DNA of 64,000 bases, from positions 62,001 to 126,000 of the forward strand of contig WLWY01000001.1 in the NCBI GenBank assembly GCA_012103325.1, in the 5' to 3' direction. Under the pieces are notes generated by a model. That model ran no database searches. It was not told the origin of the DNA and worked only from the letters and a program-made list of their open reading frames with translations. Below are positions 37,980 to 46,870 of this stretch, one piece after another; positions within the stretch are counted from its first letter, which is position 1, and every line of letters starts with the position of its first letter. Origin of the DNA: Alphaproteobacteria bacterium. GTDB taxonomy: Bacteria > Pseudomonadota > Alphaproteobacteria > UBA8366 > GCA-2717185. The translations under genes were made by a program, and so were the position numbers.

Positions 37980-39215
37980 CTAGTGGTCTTTGACCATCTG
38001 CATGACGGTGTCACGATAGCCGTGCATCCAATCGGTCACGGGTACGAAACCCTGTCCCTTGACTTCGAAGATGCGGACCCAGCCGCCACCTTCATGATCC
38101 TCTGGCGTGATCTTCATCGGCGGCAGGATACCGCCGAGTGTGAAGTCGGAAATGCTCTCGAATCCGCTCTTCACGTCCGCGCCGGAGATCTTATGGCTGC
38201 CGCCCTTCGCCTTAACGGCGTTCTCGATGGCCTTCAAATGCACTGCCGCTGCCATCAGACCGCGGTTGTAATAGACGGTCGACTCCATCTCCTTCGGTGC
38301 GGATTTGCCCTCGGACTTGTACAACGCCTTGATGTCGTCGAGCACCTTGTAGTCGGAGCCAGCGCCTGCGAACTGCATGACATAGTAGCCCTGGGCCTTA
38401 TCCCAGCCCCCGGCGCCCATAATGTTGGACTCACCCGCGGCCCAGACGAATCCGACCATCTTGTTCAGCGGATAGCCGTTCCGCGTGAACTCGTTAATCG
38501 AGACCGATGGCGCCTTGCCGAAGGTGTGGTTGATGACGAAGTCCGCCCGATAGCGGCGCGCGATGTCCTGCACCTGGACTTTCATCTCGACACCGGGCGG
38601 CGGAATCGCGAATTCTTTCAGCTCGAAATCTTCCATCTTCGCCAGTTTGTGGAGAATCGGCAGAGGTTCGCGGCCGGCCGGGTTGTCGTAGTAGATGAAC
38701 GCGATCTTCTTGCCCTTGAGCACACCGCCGAGCTTGGTCTTGGCAAAGGCGACTGCCGCCGCGCCCTGTGACCAATATGTCGCCGCGATGGGGAACAGGT
38801 AGGGGTACTTTGTACCATTGGCGGCGGCCGCGGTACCGAAGCCGGGACTCGTACCCGGAATCTTGTCCTCATGGAGGAGCGGCGTCAGCGCCTGAGTGTG
38901 CGGCGTTCCGTAAATCGCCACGACGACCGCGCCCTCCTTCTTGAAGCGCTGATACGCTTCCATACCGGGCGGCACTTTATATTCGTGGTCGATCTCCAGC
39001 ACGCGCACGGTATGGCCACCGATACCACCTCGCGAATTCACCAGCTTTACGTAGTCGTGATAGCCGGGGCAGAGGAAGGTACCAACCGTCTGTGTCGGCC
39101 CTGTCCGGTCGCACTGCATCCCGACGACGATCTCGCCGGCGGACGCCGTACTGGCCTGAAATGTCGCGGCCGCCAAAGCGGACACCGCGAGCAGGCCCAT
39201 TTTCATATGTCTCAT
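37980..39215 (-). CDS. Periplasmic substrate-binding protein (LivK/Peripla_BP_6 type)
   Basis: 411 residues with GGGAG before the ATG. A signal peptide ends near residue 26 (ASTASA-G). The mature protein starts EIVVGMQCDRTGPTQ and contains GGIGGHTVRVLEIDHEYKVPPG, typical of type I amino-acid/amide binding proteins. The longer length and the acyl-CoA ligase in the cluster point to an aromatic or other organic acid rather than a simple branched-chain amino acid (inference). Confidence 0.9.
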   Translation of the reverse strand: MRHMKMGLLAVSALAAATFQASTASAGEIVVGMQCDRTGPTQTVGTFLCPGYHDYVKLVNSRGGIGGHTVRVLEIDHEYKVPPGMEAYQRFKKEGAVVVAIYGTPHTQALTPLLHEDKIPGTSPGFGTAAAANGTKYPYLFPIAATYWSQGAAAVAFAKTKLGGVLKGKKIAFIYYDNPAGREPLPILHKLAKMEDFELKEFAIPPPGVEMKVQVQDIARRYRADFVINHTFGKAPSVSINEFTRNGYPLNKMVGFVWAAGESNIMGAGGWDKAQGYYVMQFAGAGSDYKVLDDIKALYKSEGKSAPKEMESTVYYNRGLMAAAVHLKAIENAVKAKGGSHKISGADVKSGFESISDFTLGGILPPMKITPEDHEGGGWVRIFEVKGQGFVPVTDWMHGYRDTVMQMVKDH

Positions 39216-39301
39216 ACGTTTTCTCCCTGGTAGTTCATTTCCATGCTGCTTTTCTTATTATCCTTTTCTCTCCCGGATCACCCGGCTGGGGCCGTGCCGC
39301 C

Positions 39302-40369
39302 TCAATACGAGAACGGCCAAATCCGGAAGTAATTCCGTATATTCTGCCACAGTTTGTTGAGCCCGTCCGGTTCGACGACGAGGAACAGGATGATCAGCCC
39401 GCCGAACAGGATGAGGCGCATCTGGGCGATCACCTGCGCCAGATAGACGCCGTCGACGAAGAAGACCCCAACATTCTCCATGAAAATGCGGATTGCGATC
39501 GGCAGCAATGTCACGAAGACAGCGCCGAAGATCGAGCCAAGCACCGAACCGAGGCCGCCGATGATGCACATCGCGAGGTAGTCGATTGAGATCGGCAGCT
39601 GGAAGGCTTCGTAATTCGCGATCCCGAAATAGTAGGTGTACATCACGCCGCAGACACCGGCGTAAAAGGACGAAATGGCGAACGCCAACAGCTTGTAGCG
39701 GTAGACGTTGATGCCGATGATCTCGGCGGCGATGTCCTGGTCGCGAATGGCGATGAAGGCACGGCCGATCCGGCTGCGGACGAGATTGAGCGTGGCGACA
39801 ATTGCGAGTACGCAAACCGGCAAAATGAAGAAGTAGAGTTCGGCCTGTGTCTCCAGAGTCCGGCCAAAGAAAACCGGCCGTGGCATCTCGATCGACGCCT
39901 GAATGCCGCCCGAGATCGCCGGTGTGTGGTTCAGCACCCATTCTATGATGAACTGCGCCGCCAGGGTCGCAATCGCGAGATACAGTCCCTTTACTCGGAG
40001 CGATGGCATGCCAACGATGGTGCCGATCAGCGCCGCCATGCAGCCACCCGCCGGCACCGTCAACCAGAACGGCCAGCCGAAAGATACCGCCATGTTAGCC
40101 GCCGTATAGGCACCGACCGACATGAACGCGGCATGGCCGATTGAGATCTGCCCGGTATAGCCGAGCAGGATATTGAGGCCGAGCGCACCGATCACCGCGA
40201 TGGCCGCGATATTGATGATCGAGAGGTAGTACTCGTCGAATATCATCGGGCAGATGATGAAGAAGATAACGGCGATCGCGCCGACGGCAACCTTGCCGAT
40301 CGGCAACCGGAACAGTGCCATGTCGGCTTTGTAGGTCGTCTTGTAGTAGCCGCTTTCGCGATGGAACAT
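39302..40369 (-). CDS. LivM-type ABC transporter permease
   Basis: 355 residues with GGAGG upstream of the ATG. About nine to ten membrane segments and the LivM family core GLNILLGYTGQISIGHAAFMSVGAY, RIGRAFIAIRDQDIAAE and GGLGSVLGSIFGA. Partner of the LivH-type permease encoded 18 bases upstream. Confidence 0.93.
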   Translation of the reverse strand: MFHRESGYYKTTYKADMALFRLPIGKVAVGAIAVIFFIICPMIFDEYYLSIINIAAIAVIGALGLNILLGYTGQISIGHAAFMSVGAYTAANMAVSFGWPFWLTVPAGGCMAALIGTIVGMPSLRVKGLYLAIATLAAQFIIEWVLNHTPAISGGIQASIEMPRPVFFGRTLETQAELYFFILPVCVLAIVATLNLVRSRIGRAFIAIRDQDIAAEIIGINVYRYKLLAFAISSFYAGVCGVMYTYYFGIANYEAFQLPISIDYLAMCIIGGLGSVLGSIFGAVFVTLLPIAIRIFMENVGVFFVDGVYLAQVIAQMRLILFGGLIILFLVVEPDGLNKLWQNIRNYFRIWPFSY

Positions 40370-40387
40370 ACGTTCGTCCTCCGCCGA

Positions 40388-41284
40388 TCAGATTCGCTCA
40401 ATGATCGGCTTGCCGAACATTCCGTATGGACGGATCATCAGGACCAGGATCATGAGAACATAAGGGGTGAAATCTTTCGTCCCGCCGCCGACGATGGGAT
40501 CGAGGTAGCCCGCCGCGATGGCCTCGCAGACGCCGACGATCAGGCCGCCCACGATACAGCCGATGATCGAGTCGAGGCCGCCGAGGATGACGACGGGAAA
40601 TACTTTCAAGCCGAGCTGTGCGAGTTGCGTATCGACACCAATGGCGTTGCCCCAAACTATCCCGCCGAGGAGTGCCACCAGACCGGCGAGCATCCAGGCC
40701 AGCGCAAAATAGCGCTCCACGTTGATCCCCATGGCCATCGAGACCTGATGGCTGTCGGCCACCGCACGCATTGCAACGCCCTTGCGGCTCTTAAGAAAGA
40801 ACCAGCCGAAGACGGCGAGAAAGAGCACGCTGATGGCGGCACCGAGGATGTCGATCTGCGACATGAAGAACGGGCCCCAGATAACCGGAGCCTGCTCGAT
40901 CGGCAAATTGATCGGCCGTGTTTCCGCGCCGAAGACGAGCGGTCCAAGTCCCCGGAACATCAGCGCCAGTCCGATCGTCGCCATAATGATAGCGACCACC
41001 GGCCGGCCAATCATCGGACGCAGCACGAATCGTTCCAGTCCCAGATTGAAGCCCAACATGAAGATTAGCGATATCCCGACCGCGGCCCAGAGCGGGAAGC
41101 CGTAAAGGGTCATGGTCGAGGCGACGATGATGGCCGCGATCATGCAAAACTCGCCTTGGGCAAAATTGATCGCGTCGGTCGATTTGTAAATCAACACGAA
41201 TCCGACAGCGACCAGGGAGTACATCAACCCAGTGAGAAAGCCGTTCGATACCAACTCGACGAAGAACTGCGTTTCACCGCTCAT
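40388..41284 (-). CDS. LivH-type ABC transporter permease
   Basis: 298 residues, about eight membrane segments. LivH features include the N-terminal GLMYSLVAVGFVLIYKSTDAINFAQGEF and the loop GVAMRAVADSHQVSMAMGI. It forms the membrane channel with the LivM-type protein. It follows the acyl-CoA ligase gene by 23 bases. Confidence 0.93.
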   Translation of the reverse strand: MSGETQFFVELVSNGFLTGLMYSLVAVGFVLIYKSTDAINFAQGEFCMIAAIIVASTMTLYGFPLWAAVGISLIFMLGFNLGLERFVLRPMIGRPVVAIIMATIGLALMFRGLGPLVFGAETRPINLPIEQAPVIWGPFFMSQIDILGAAISVLFLAVFGWFFLKSRKGVAMRAVADSHQVSMAMGINVERYFALAWMLAGLVALLGGIVWGNAIGVDTQLAQLGLKVFPVVILGGLDSIIGCIVGGLIVGVCEAIAAGYLDPIVGGGTKDFTPYVLMILVLMIRPYGMFGKPIIERI

Positions 41285-41307
41285 AATGCCACTCGCTTTC
41301 TAAAAAA

Positions 41308-43215
41308 CTATGCCGCTTCCTCGATGACTAGATGCGAATCGATCTGCGAACGGCTGCCGTCCTCGAAGGTTACGTCAAGCTTCAGCTCGACAGCTGTACC
41401 CCCTCCGTAAAATGCGTTCAGCACCGGCGCATATTTCTCCATGATATAGGCGCGGCGCAATTTTCGCGTCCGCGTTACCTCGTTGTCGTCCGCATCGAGG
41501 TCCTTCGTTAGCAGCAGGAACCGCTTAATCCGCTGCACTTCAGGCAAACCTAGATTGATCTGACGAATTTCTTCCGCGATCAGTGCCCGCACCTCCGATT
41601 TTTGGGCCAGGTCCATGTAGTTGGTGTACGGCAGTCGGCCCTTTTCGGCCCATTTGCCGACCGCTTCGAGGTCGATGGCAATCATCGTCGAAACGAAGGC
41701 CTGTCCGTCGCCAAAGGCAACAGCCTCATTAATGTAAGGGCTGTACTTCAATTTGAGTTCGATAAATTGCGGCGCGAAGACCGTACCATCGCTTAGCTTG
41801 CCAACATCTTTGGCTCGGTCGACGATGACCAGATGGCCGCGCTCGTCAATCATGCCGGCATCACCGGTGTGAAACCATCCTTCGGCGTCGATCGCCTCAC
41901 GCGTTTTATCGTCCTGCTTATAGTATCCTTTGAAGATGCCTTTCGACCGGATCAGGACCTCGCTGCGCTCCTTCGCAATCGAGACATCAATGCCCTGACA
42001 AGGTTCGCCGACGGTATCGGGATTGGCCGTTTCGCTAGTCTGCAGCGAAACGAGCCCCGTACTTTCGGTCATCCCGTAAACCTGTTTCAGATTAATACCA
42101 AACCCGCGAAAGAACCGGAACGTGTCGGGCCCAAGCGGCGCGCCGCCGGTATAGCACCAGCGCGCCCGGCGCAGACCAAGCTGATCGCGAACCGGGCCAT
42201 AGACCATGAATTCGCCAATCTGCTGCTTTATCTTGAGGAAAAGCGGCAGCGGTTTTCCTTCCAGCTTCGTCTGCTCAACCGCGTCAGCGACACCACGGAA
42301 ATAGTTGAAAGCCAATTTCTTCAAAGGTGTCGAGTCCTCCGCCCGAACCTGAAGCGACGACAGAATTCCTTCCCAAACGCGCGGCGCGGCAACAATCCCC
42401 GTTGGCCCCAGTTCACGCAGATCGCGTTGAATCGTCTCAGGCTCTTCCGGACAATTGCACGACGCGCCGACCATTATGCTGACGCAAAGGCCGTAGAGTG
42501 CATCACCAACCCAAGCCATTGGGAGGTAGGATAGAAAATCGTCTGTCTTCCGTACGTCTTCGGCAGCAATAAATATTCGAGCCGTCTCAATCAGGTTCTC
42601 GTGGCTCAGAATGACGCCCTTGGGTTGCCCCGTCGTCCCGGAGGTGTAGGCAATAAGCGCGAAGCTGTCGGCACTGATTTTGGCGATCTCGTTCTCGAGA
42701 TAATTGGGGTTTCCCTCGGCGAACGCGCGGCCAAGCGTTTGTACTTCTTCGTACGATTTCAAGATGTCGACATCGTACGATGCAAGACCCCTGGAATAAT
42801 CGTAAATTAGCCATTTCAAGTTTGGCAGTTCATCGCGGATGGAAAGGACTTTGTCGACTTGTTCCTGATCTTCCACGACAATCACCGACGCCTCGGAATG
42901 CGCCAGGACATAGGAAAGCTCCGACGCGATCGCGTCCTGATAAACGGGCACGGATTGGCCACCAAGGCACATGGCCGAAAGCTGCGCCCAATAAAGCCGC
43001 GGCCGGTTGTTGCCGATCACTGCCAGCTTGTCGTCGGCCGCGAACCCGAGGTCGGCGAGACCGAGCGAAAACGACCGAACGTTCTCGACATAGCTCTGCC
43101 AGTCGTAGGTTTCCCAGATGCCGAAACTTTTTTCACGCATTGCAGGCTGATCGGAAAAATTGGGATCCGCTGCATTTCTCAGCAGATAGCCTGGAATTGT
43201 CGAAGGTTCTGCCAT
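41308..43215 (-). CDS. AMP-binding long-chain-type acyl-CoA ligase inside the ABC transporter operon
   Basis: 635 residues. Adenylation motifs are intact: AYTSGTTGQPKGV, YGMTESTGLVS, GWFHTGDAG and a C-terminal lysine-containing region. It activates a carboxylic acid as an acyl-AMP and then the CoA thioester. Placement between the livG-type and livH-type genes suggests that the imported acid is trapped as its CoA ester on entry. Chain length or aromatic preference cannot be read with certainty. GGAGG lies just upstream of the ATG. Confidence 0.9.
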   Translation of the reverse strand: MAEPSTIPGYLLRNAADPNFSDQPAMREKSFGIWETYDWQSYVENVRSFSLGLADLGFAADDKLAVIGNNRPRLYWAQLSAMCLGGQSVPVYQDAIASELSYVLAHSEASVIVVEDQEQVDKVLSIRDELPNLKWLIYDYSRGLASYDVDILKSYEEVQTLGRAFAEGNPNYLENEIAKISADSFALIAYTSGTTGQPKGVILSHENLIETARIFIAAEDVRKTDDFLSYLPMAWVGDALYGLCVSIMVGASCNCPEEPETIQRDLRELGPTGIVAAPRVWEGILSSLQVRAEDSTPLKKLAFNYFRGVADAVEQTKLEGKPLPLFLKIKQQIGEFMVYGPVRDQLGLRRARWCYTGGAPLGPDTFRFFRGFGINLKQVYGMTESTGLVSLQTSETANPDTVGEPCQGIDVSIAKERSEVLIRSKGIFKGYYKQDDKTREAIDAEGWFHTGDAGMIDERGHLVIVDRAKDVGKLSDGTVFAPQFIELKLKYSPYINEAVAFGDGQAFVSTMIAIDLEAVGKWAEKGRLPYTNYMDLAQKSEVRALIAEEIRQINLGLPEVQRIKRFLLLTKDLDADDNEVTRTRKLRRAYIMEKYAPVLNAFYGGGTAVELKLDVTFEDGSRSQIDSHLVIEEAA

Positions 43216-43229
43216 GGGTCCTCCGTCTC

Positions 43230-44024
43230 CTATTCGTGATCGGCGCCAAGATAGGCTTCGATGACCGTCGGATCGGCGCGCACCGCGTCAGGCACGCCCT
43301 CCGCGATCTTCTCTCCCTGATCGAGCACCGCGACATAGTCCGATATGTCCATGACCACGCCCATGTCATGCTCGATCAAAACGATAGTGGTGCCGAATTC
43401 CTCATTCACGTCGAGGACATAGCGTACCATTTCTTCTTTCTCTTCCTGGTTCATGCCGGCCATCGGTTCGTCGAGCAGCAGCAATGTCGGATCGACCGCA
43501 AGCGCCCGGCCGAGTTCGACGCGTTTGCGCAATCCGTAAGCCAGCTCGCCGGCCGGTTGTTGGCGCAGGTCGGCGAGTTTCAGAAAGTCGATGATTTCCT
43601 CGACACGGCGGCGGTGCACGACTTCCTCGCGCTGCGCCGGTCCCCAATAAAGAAAAGACGCGAGGACGCCGGACGTCATGTGCACATGACGTCCCAGCAT
43701 AAGATTTTCGAGCACCGACAAGCCTTGGAACAAAGCGATGTTCTGGAAGGTGCGCGCGATGCCGAGCCTCGCACGCTCGTTCGGCTTTCGCCGCGTTACG
43801 TCCTGGCTGTCGAGCAGGATCGATCCCTCGTCGGGATGATAAAAGCCGCTGACCATGTTCAGCAGCGTCGTCTTACCGGCACCGTTCGGGCCGATGATGG
43901 AAAAAATCGTTCCTTCGGGAACGTCCAGACTCACCTGCGTAACGGCTTTTACGCCGCCAAAATTCTTGGAGACCTGGTCGATCTTCAGCTTGGTCCTGGC
44001 AGACTCTTCGCTCTGCGCCGACAT
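43230..44024 (-). CDS. LivG-type ABC transporter ATP-binding protein
   Basis: 264 residues. Walker A GPNGAGKTT, a LivG-type signature region (PAGELAYGLRKRVELGRAL, with AYG in place of the usual SGG) and Walker B LLLLDEPMAGMNQEE. The signature variation is common in LivG. It is the first gene of the cluster, so the promoter should lie in the roughly 110 bases before it. Confidence 0.92.
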   Translation of the reverse strand: MSAQSEESARTKLKIDQVSKNFGGVKAVTQVSLDVPEGTIFSIIGPNGAGKTTLLNMVSGFYHPDEGSILLDSQDVTRRKPNERARLGIARTFQNIALFQGLSVLENLMLGRHVHMTSGVLASFLYWGPAQREEVVHRRRVEEIIDFLKLADLRQQPAGELAYGLRKRVELGRALAVDPTLLLLDEPMAGMNQEEKEEMVRYVLDVNEEFGTTIVLIEHDMGVVMDISDYVAVLDQGEKIAEGVPDAVRADPTVIEAYLGADHE

Positions 44025-44133
44025 AGAGCCGGTTTCCCCCCGTTCATCCCGACTGACTTAAGGAATCAGAAGGGTAACCTTTTATCTGTTTTTCAAGTGA
44101 GACTATATGGCGGGTTGTTCCTCACTGGCAAGT

Positions 44134-45066
44134 TCAGTTATTGCATGCGTGAATTTGCTCGTTTCTCCGTACAAACCGATCCGGCAAACGCGTCCGGCAG
44201 AACCGAGCGCCCGCGAGCACGGTTTCATCCATTGCCGCGCCGGTAAAGTTGGCGTCTGTGAGATCGGCGCCAGATAGATCCGCTTTCCACAAGTTCGCGC
44301 GCGACAAATCCGCGCCGCGCAGATTGGCGTCCGTGAGATCGGCACCGGTGAGTTGAGCGCCCATAAGACGCGCCGCGCCGAGGTCGGCACCTTTCAACAC
44401 GGCCTTGTTCAAATTGGCCTCTGTCAGATTGGCTCCCGTCAGCACGGCGCGGGACAGGTTGGCCTGAACGAGGCTTGCCCGAGTCATATCGGCACCGTCG
44501 AGTCGCGCGCCGGAAAGGTCGGCGAGATAAAAGTTCGCATCCTGCATCCGCGCACCACGGAAGTCCGTTTGCTGCAAGATCGACTGGCGCAAATCCGCCC
44601 AGGTCAGGTCTGCCGCGCGCAGATCGGACCGGTCGAGAACGACGCCGACCAGGTCAGCGTTTTTCAGAATGGCGCCCCGCAGCGTGCTGTCGACGATCGC
44701 CGCGCGGCCGATCCGGGCACCGGTGAGATCAGCACCCGTAAGATCGATGCGGTCGAGCGTCGCCCACCAGAGGCTGGCCGAGCGCAGATCAGTGTGCGAA
44801 AGATTAGAGCCGGTAAGGTCGGCCCACCACAGACGGGCACCCTCCAAGTTTGCATCGGAAAGATCGACCTCGCGCAAATCGGCCCACCACAGACGGATAT
44901 AGGCAAGATCGCATCCAGGACAGGCCCGCGTATCGACAACTCGTGCTGCCAGCGGGTCGCTAAACCGCTCGACATAGATCGCAATTCCGGCGGCGGCGAA
45001 CGCGACCAGAAGGGCGACGGCAAAGGCAAGAAAAAGCCGGCGACGGGTGCTTCGAGCGAGACGCAT
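44134..45066 (-). CDS. Membrane-anchored pentapeptide-repeat protein
   Basis: 310 residues from the ATG at 45066 (a further ATG at 45111 would add 15 residues). A basic N-terminus is followed by one membrane helix (about 10-32), then a CPGC pair and about 40 pentapeptide repeats of the form A(D/N)Lxx, predicted to form a right-handed quadrilateral beta-helix. Early repeats carry Trp pairs (LWWADL, LWWATL) at matching positions. The repeat domain probably faces the periplasm. No known function; pentapeptide folds range from DNA mimics to structural proteins. Confidence 0.85.
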   Translation of the reverse strand: MRLARSTRRRLFLAFAVALLVAFAAAGIAIYVERFSDPLAARVVDTRACPGCDLAYIRLWWADLREVDLSDANLEGARLWWADLTGSNLSHTDLRSASLWWATLDRIDLTGADLTGARIGRAAIVDSTLRGAILKNADLVGVVLDRSDLRAADLTWADLRQSILQQTDFRGARMQDANFYLADLSGARLDGADMTRASLVQANLSRAVLTGANLTEANLNKAVLKGADLGAARLMGAQLTGADLTDANLRGADLSRANLWKADLSGADLTDANFTGAAMDETVLAGARFCRTRLPDRFVRRNEQIHACNN

Positions 45067-45210
45067 GGGGCAAAACCAGAATGCTGCTACGGACGGAAAA
45101 TTCGCGCCCATCGGAGCATGCGCGTTCCCAGCGACAGGACAAGGCTTTTATGTGCTCAGAACTTGCTTAGCGTTACGGTAGAGCAGTGGAGTGGATGCAA
45201 GTCGCGCCAA

Positions 45211-45672
45211 TCAGGACGCGTTGTCGTTATCTGCCAGTGGCATCGTGTAAGTCGTCGCAGTGCCAAAAACGCAGTCATCGCCGTCGGCATTGCGGACAAC
45301 CGTGTCGAGTTTGCAAATTGGTTTGTCGTCCCGCACAGACTGGACGGTGACCGTTGCGGTGATGGTTTCACCGACTTTCACGGCCTTGACGAACTTCCAG
45401 TTCGTTTCGAGAAAGACGCTGCCAGGGCCCGGCAAATCTTCCGCGACCACCGCGTTGAGCAGTCCGGTGGTGACACCGCCTTGCACAATAAGGCCGCCAA
45501 ACGGCAAGACCGCAGCAAGGTCCGCGTCGTAATGGATCGGATTTTTGTCGCCGGTCATTTCGGTGAACATTTCAACGTCGCGCATATTTGTTGTGCGAGT
45601 TTTGCTCGCAGCCGAACCTGGTACTGGTTTACCGGCAATGGTGCGCGCCCACAGAGAATCGGTTGCGATCAT
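45211..45672 (-). CDS. MaoC-family hot-dog hydratase
   Basis: 153 residues. The (R)-specific hydratase motif appears as FTEMTGDKNPIHYDADLA with the catalytic Asp and His, followed by GGLIVQGGVTTGLL. It probably hydrates a 2-enoyl-CoA. A ribosome site GGAG precedes the ATG. It is the last of four - strand genes (OsmC, flavin monooxygenase, FAD oxidoreductase, MaoC). Confidence 0.88.
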   Translation of the reverse strand: MIATDSLWARTIAGKPVPGSAASKTRTTNMRDVEMFTEMTGDKNPIHYDADLAAVLPFGGLIVQGGVTTGLLNAVVAEDLPGPGSVFLETNWKFVKAVKVGETITATVTVQSVRDDKPICKLDTVVRNADGDDCVFGTATTYTMPLADNDNAS

Positions 45673-45683
45673 GATCCTGTCTC

Positions 45684-46856
45684 CTATGCTGCTAAAACAG
45701 TGGGCGGCGAAAACTTGGCAACACGGTCCGCTTCGACTTTCATGGCAGCGCTGAGCCGGCCGTGAAGATCCTTGATTTCGTCAATATCCCAGTTGAAGGA
45801 CGCCACCGCGTCGGTCACATCGAACAAGTCTCTGGAAAGCGCATCCCGTTCGTCCTGATACCGCACGAACGCTCGTGCCCGCCCGTTGAGAACCGCGTTC
45901 GAGAGCAGTTCCGCATCCCGCAAGGCATCCGTAATGCCATGCGCGGTCAGGGGATCCTTGAAATATCCTGCATCGCCAACCAGTGCCCAGCCCGGACCGT
46001 AGGATTGTCGGAGAAAGCCGGGACTCCCAGCGAAACCGCGCAGGCGGCCGACAAGACGGGCCCTGCCGATCGCATCTCGGAGCACCGGCGAGTTCGCTGC
46101 TGCGGTGCGCTGAAACCCGCCATCCAGGTCTTTGCGGAATGTCTCGGCGAAGCGATATCGCGGCACGCCGACAAACAAGCAATGTTGGTTTTCGTTCGTG
46201 GGGATCACACCGGCGGCGACGTCTTTCTCGAAATACCAGTGAAATCCGTCATTCGGAACGCCATTGTAGTAGCCATAAACGTAGCCAGACGCTCCCGCAC
46301 CCTTGGCATAGATCTGCGCACCGGCCAGCCGGGCAACCATGGACTGGCGGCCGTCCGCGCCGATTACGATATCGGACGTAACGGAGACTTCCTTGCCGGT
46401 CGCGTCCTTCAGATACGCGCCGGTCACACGGCCATCCGAACCGAACTGCAAATCCGTAAGCGACACGCGGTGATGAACAACGGCTCCGGCTTCCCGCGCC
46501 GCCTCTACGAGCAGGTGATCCAATACGGTCCGGCGCGGCGCGCAAAGGTAATCGACGCCATGTTCCCGCTTGATATCGATGCCAATTGTCTCCTCTCCAT
46601 AATGGAAAGTGGTTCGCGTCACCCGCGGCGTTCCGGCGGCCATGAGGTTGGGCAGAAGCTCCCAACGCTTAAGCTGCAGGACGCCGGCCCGCATCAACGC
46701 GTGGGTCGACACCGTATCGCTGCCACATTTTTGACGATCGACCAGCAAGATCTTCGCGCCGGCGCGGGCCAGCAACAATGCAGTGGCAGCCCCAGCGCAG
46801 CGGGCGCCGACGATCACGGCATCGTATTGAGTTTCACAAGGTTTGGCGTATGGCAT
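45684..46856 (-). CDS. FAD-dependent oxidoreductase (geranylgeranyl reductase/monooxygenase-like)
   Basis: 390 residues from the ATG at 46856, which has GGAGGTG seven bases upstream; an ATG at 46871 is in frame but less well placed. FAD-binding GxGxxG-like VIVGARCAGAATA at the N-terminus, DIVIGADGRQS in the middle and VGDAGYFKDPLTAHGITDAL near the C-terminus fit group A flavoproteins (p-hydroxybenzoate hydroxylase fold). Substrate unknown. It is coupled to the preceding flavoprotein gene. Confidence 0.87.
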   Translation of the reverse strand: MPYAKPCETQYDAVIVGARCAGAATALLLARAGAKILLVDRQKCGSDTVSTHALMRAGVLQLKRWELLPNLMAAGTPRVTRTTFHYGEETIGIDIKREHGVDYLCAPRRTVLDHLLVEAAREAGAVVHHRVSLTDLQFGSDGRVTGAYLKDATGKEVSVTSDIVIGADGRQSMVARLAGAQIYAKGAGASGYVYGYYNGVPNDGFHWYFEKDVAAGVIPTNENQHCLFVGVPRYRFAETFRKDLDGGFQRTAAANSPVLRDAIGRARLVGRLRGFAGSPGFLRQSYGPGWALVGDAGYFKDPLTAHGITDALRDAELLSNAVLNGRARAFVRYQDERDALSRDLFDVTDAVASFNWDIDEIKDLHGRLSAAMKVEADRVAKFSPPTVLAA

Positions 46857-46870
46857 GACATTCACCTCCA

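Noticed and set aside
42780-44246. 488-codon open frame on the + strand
   Set aside because: Antisense to the acyl-CoA ligase and livG-type genes; basic low-information protein.
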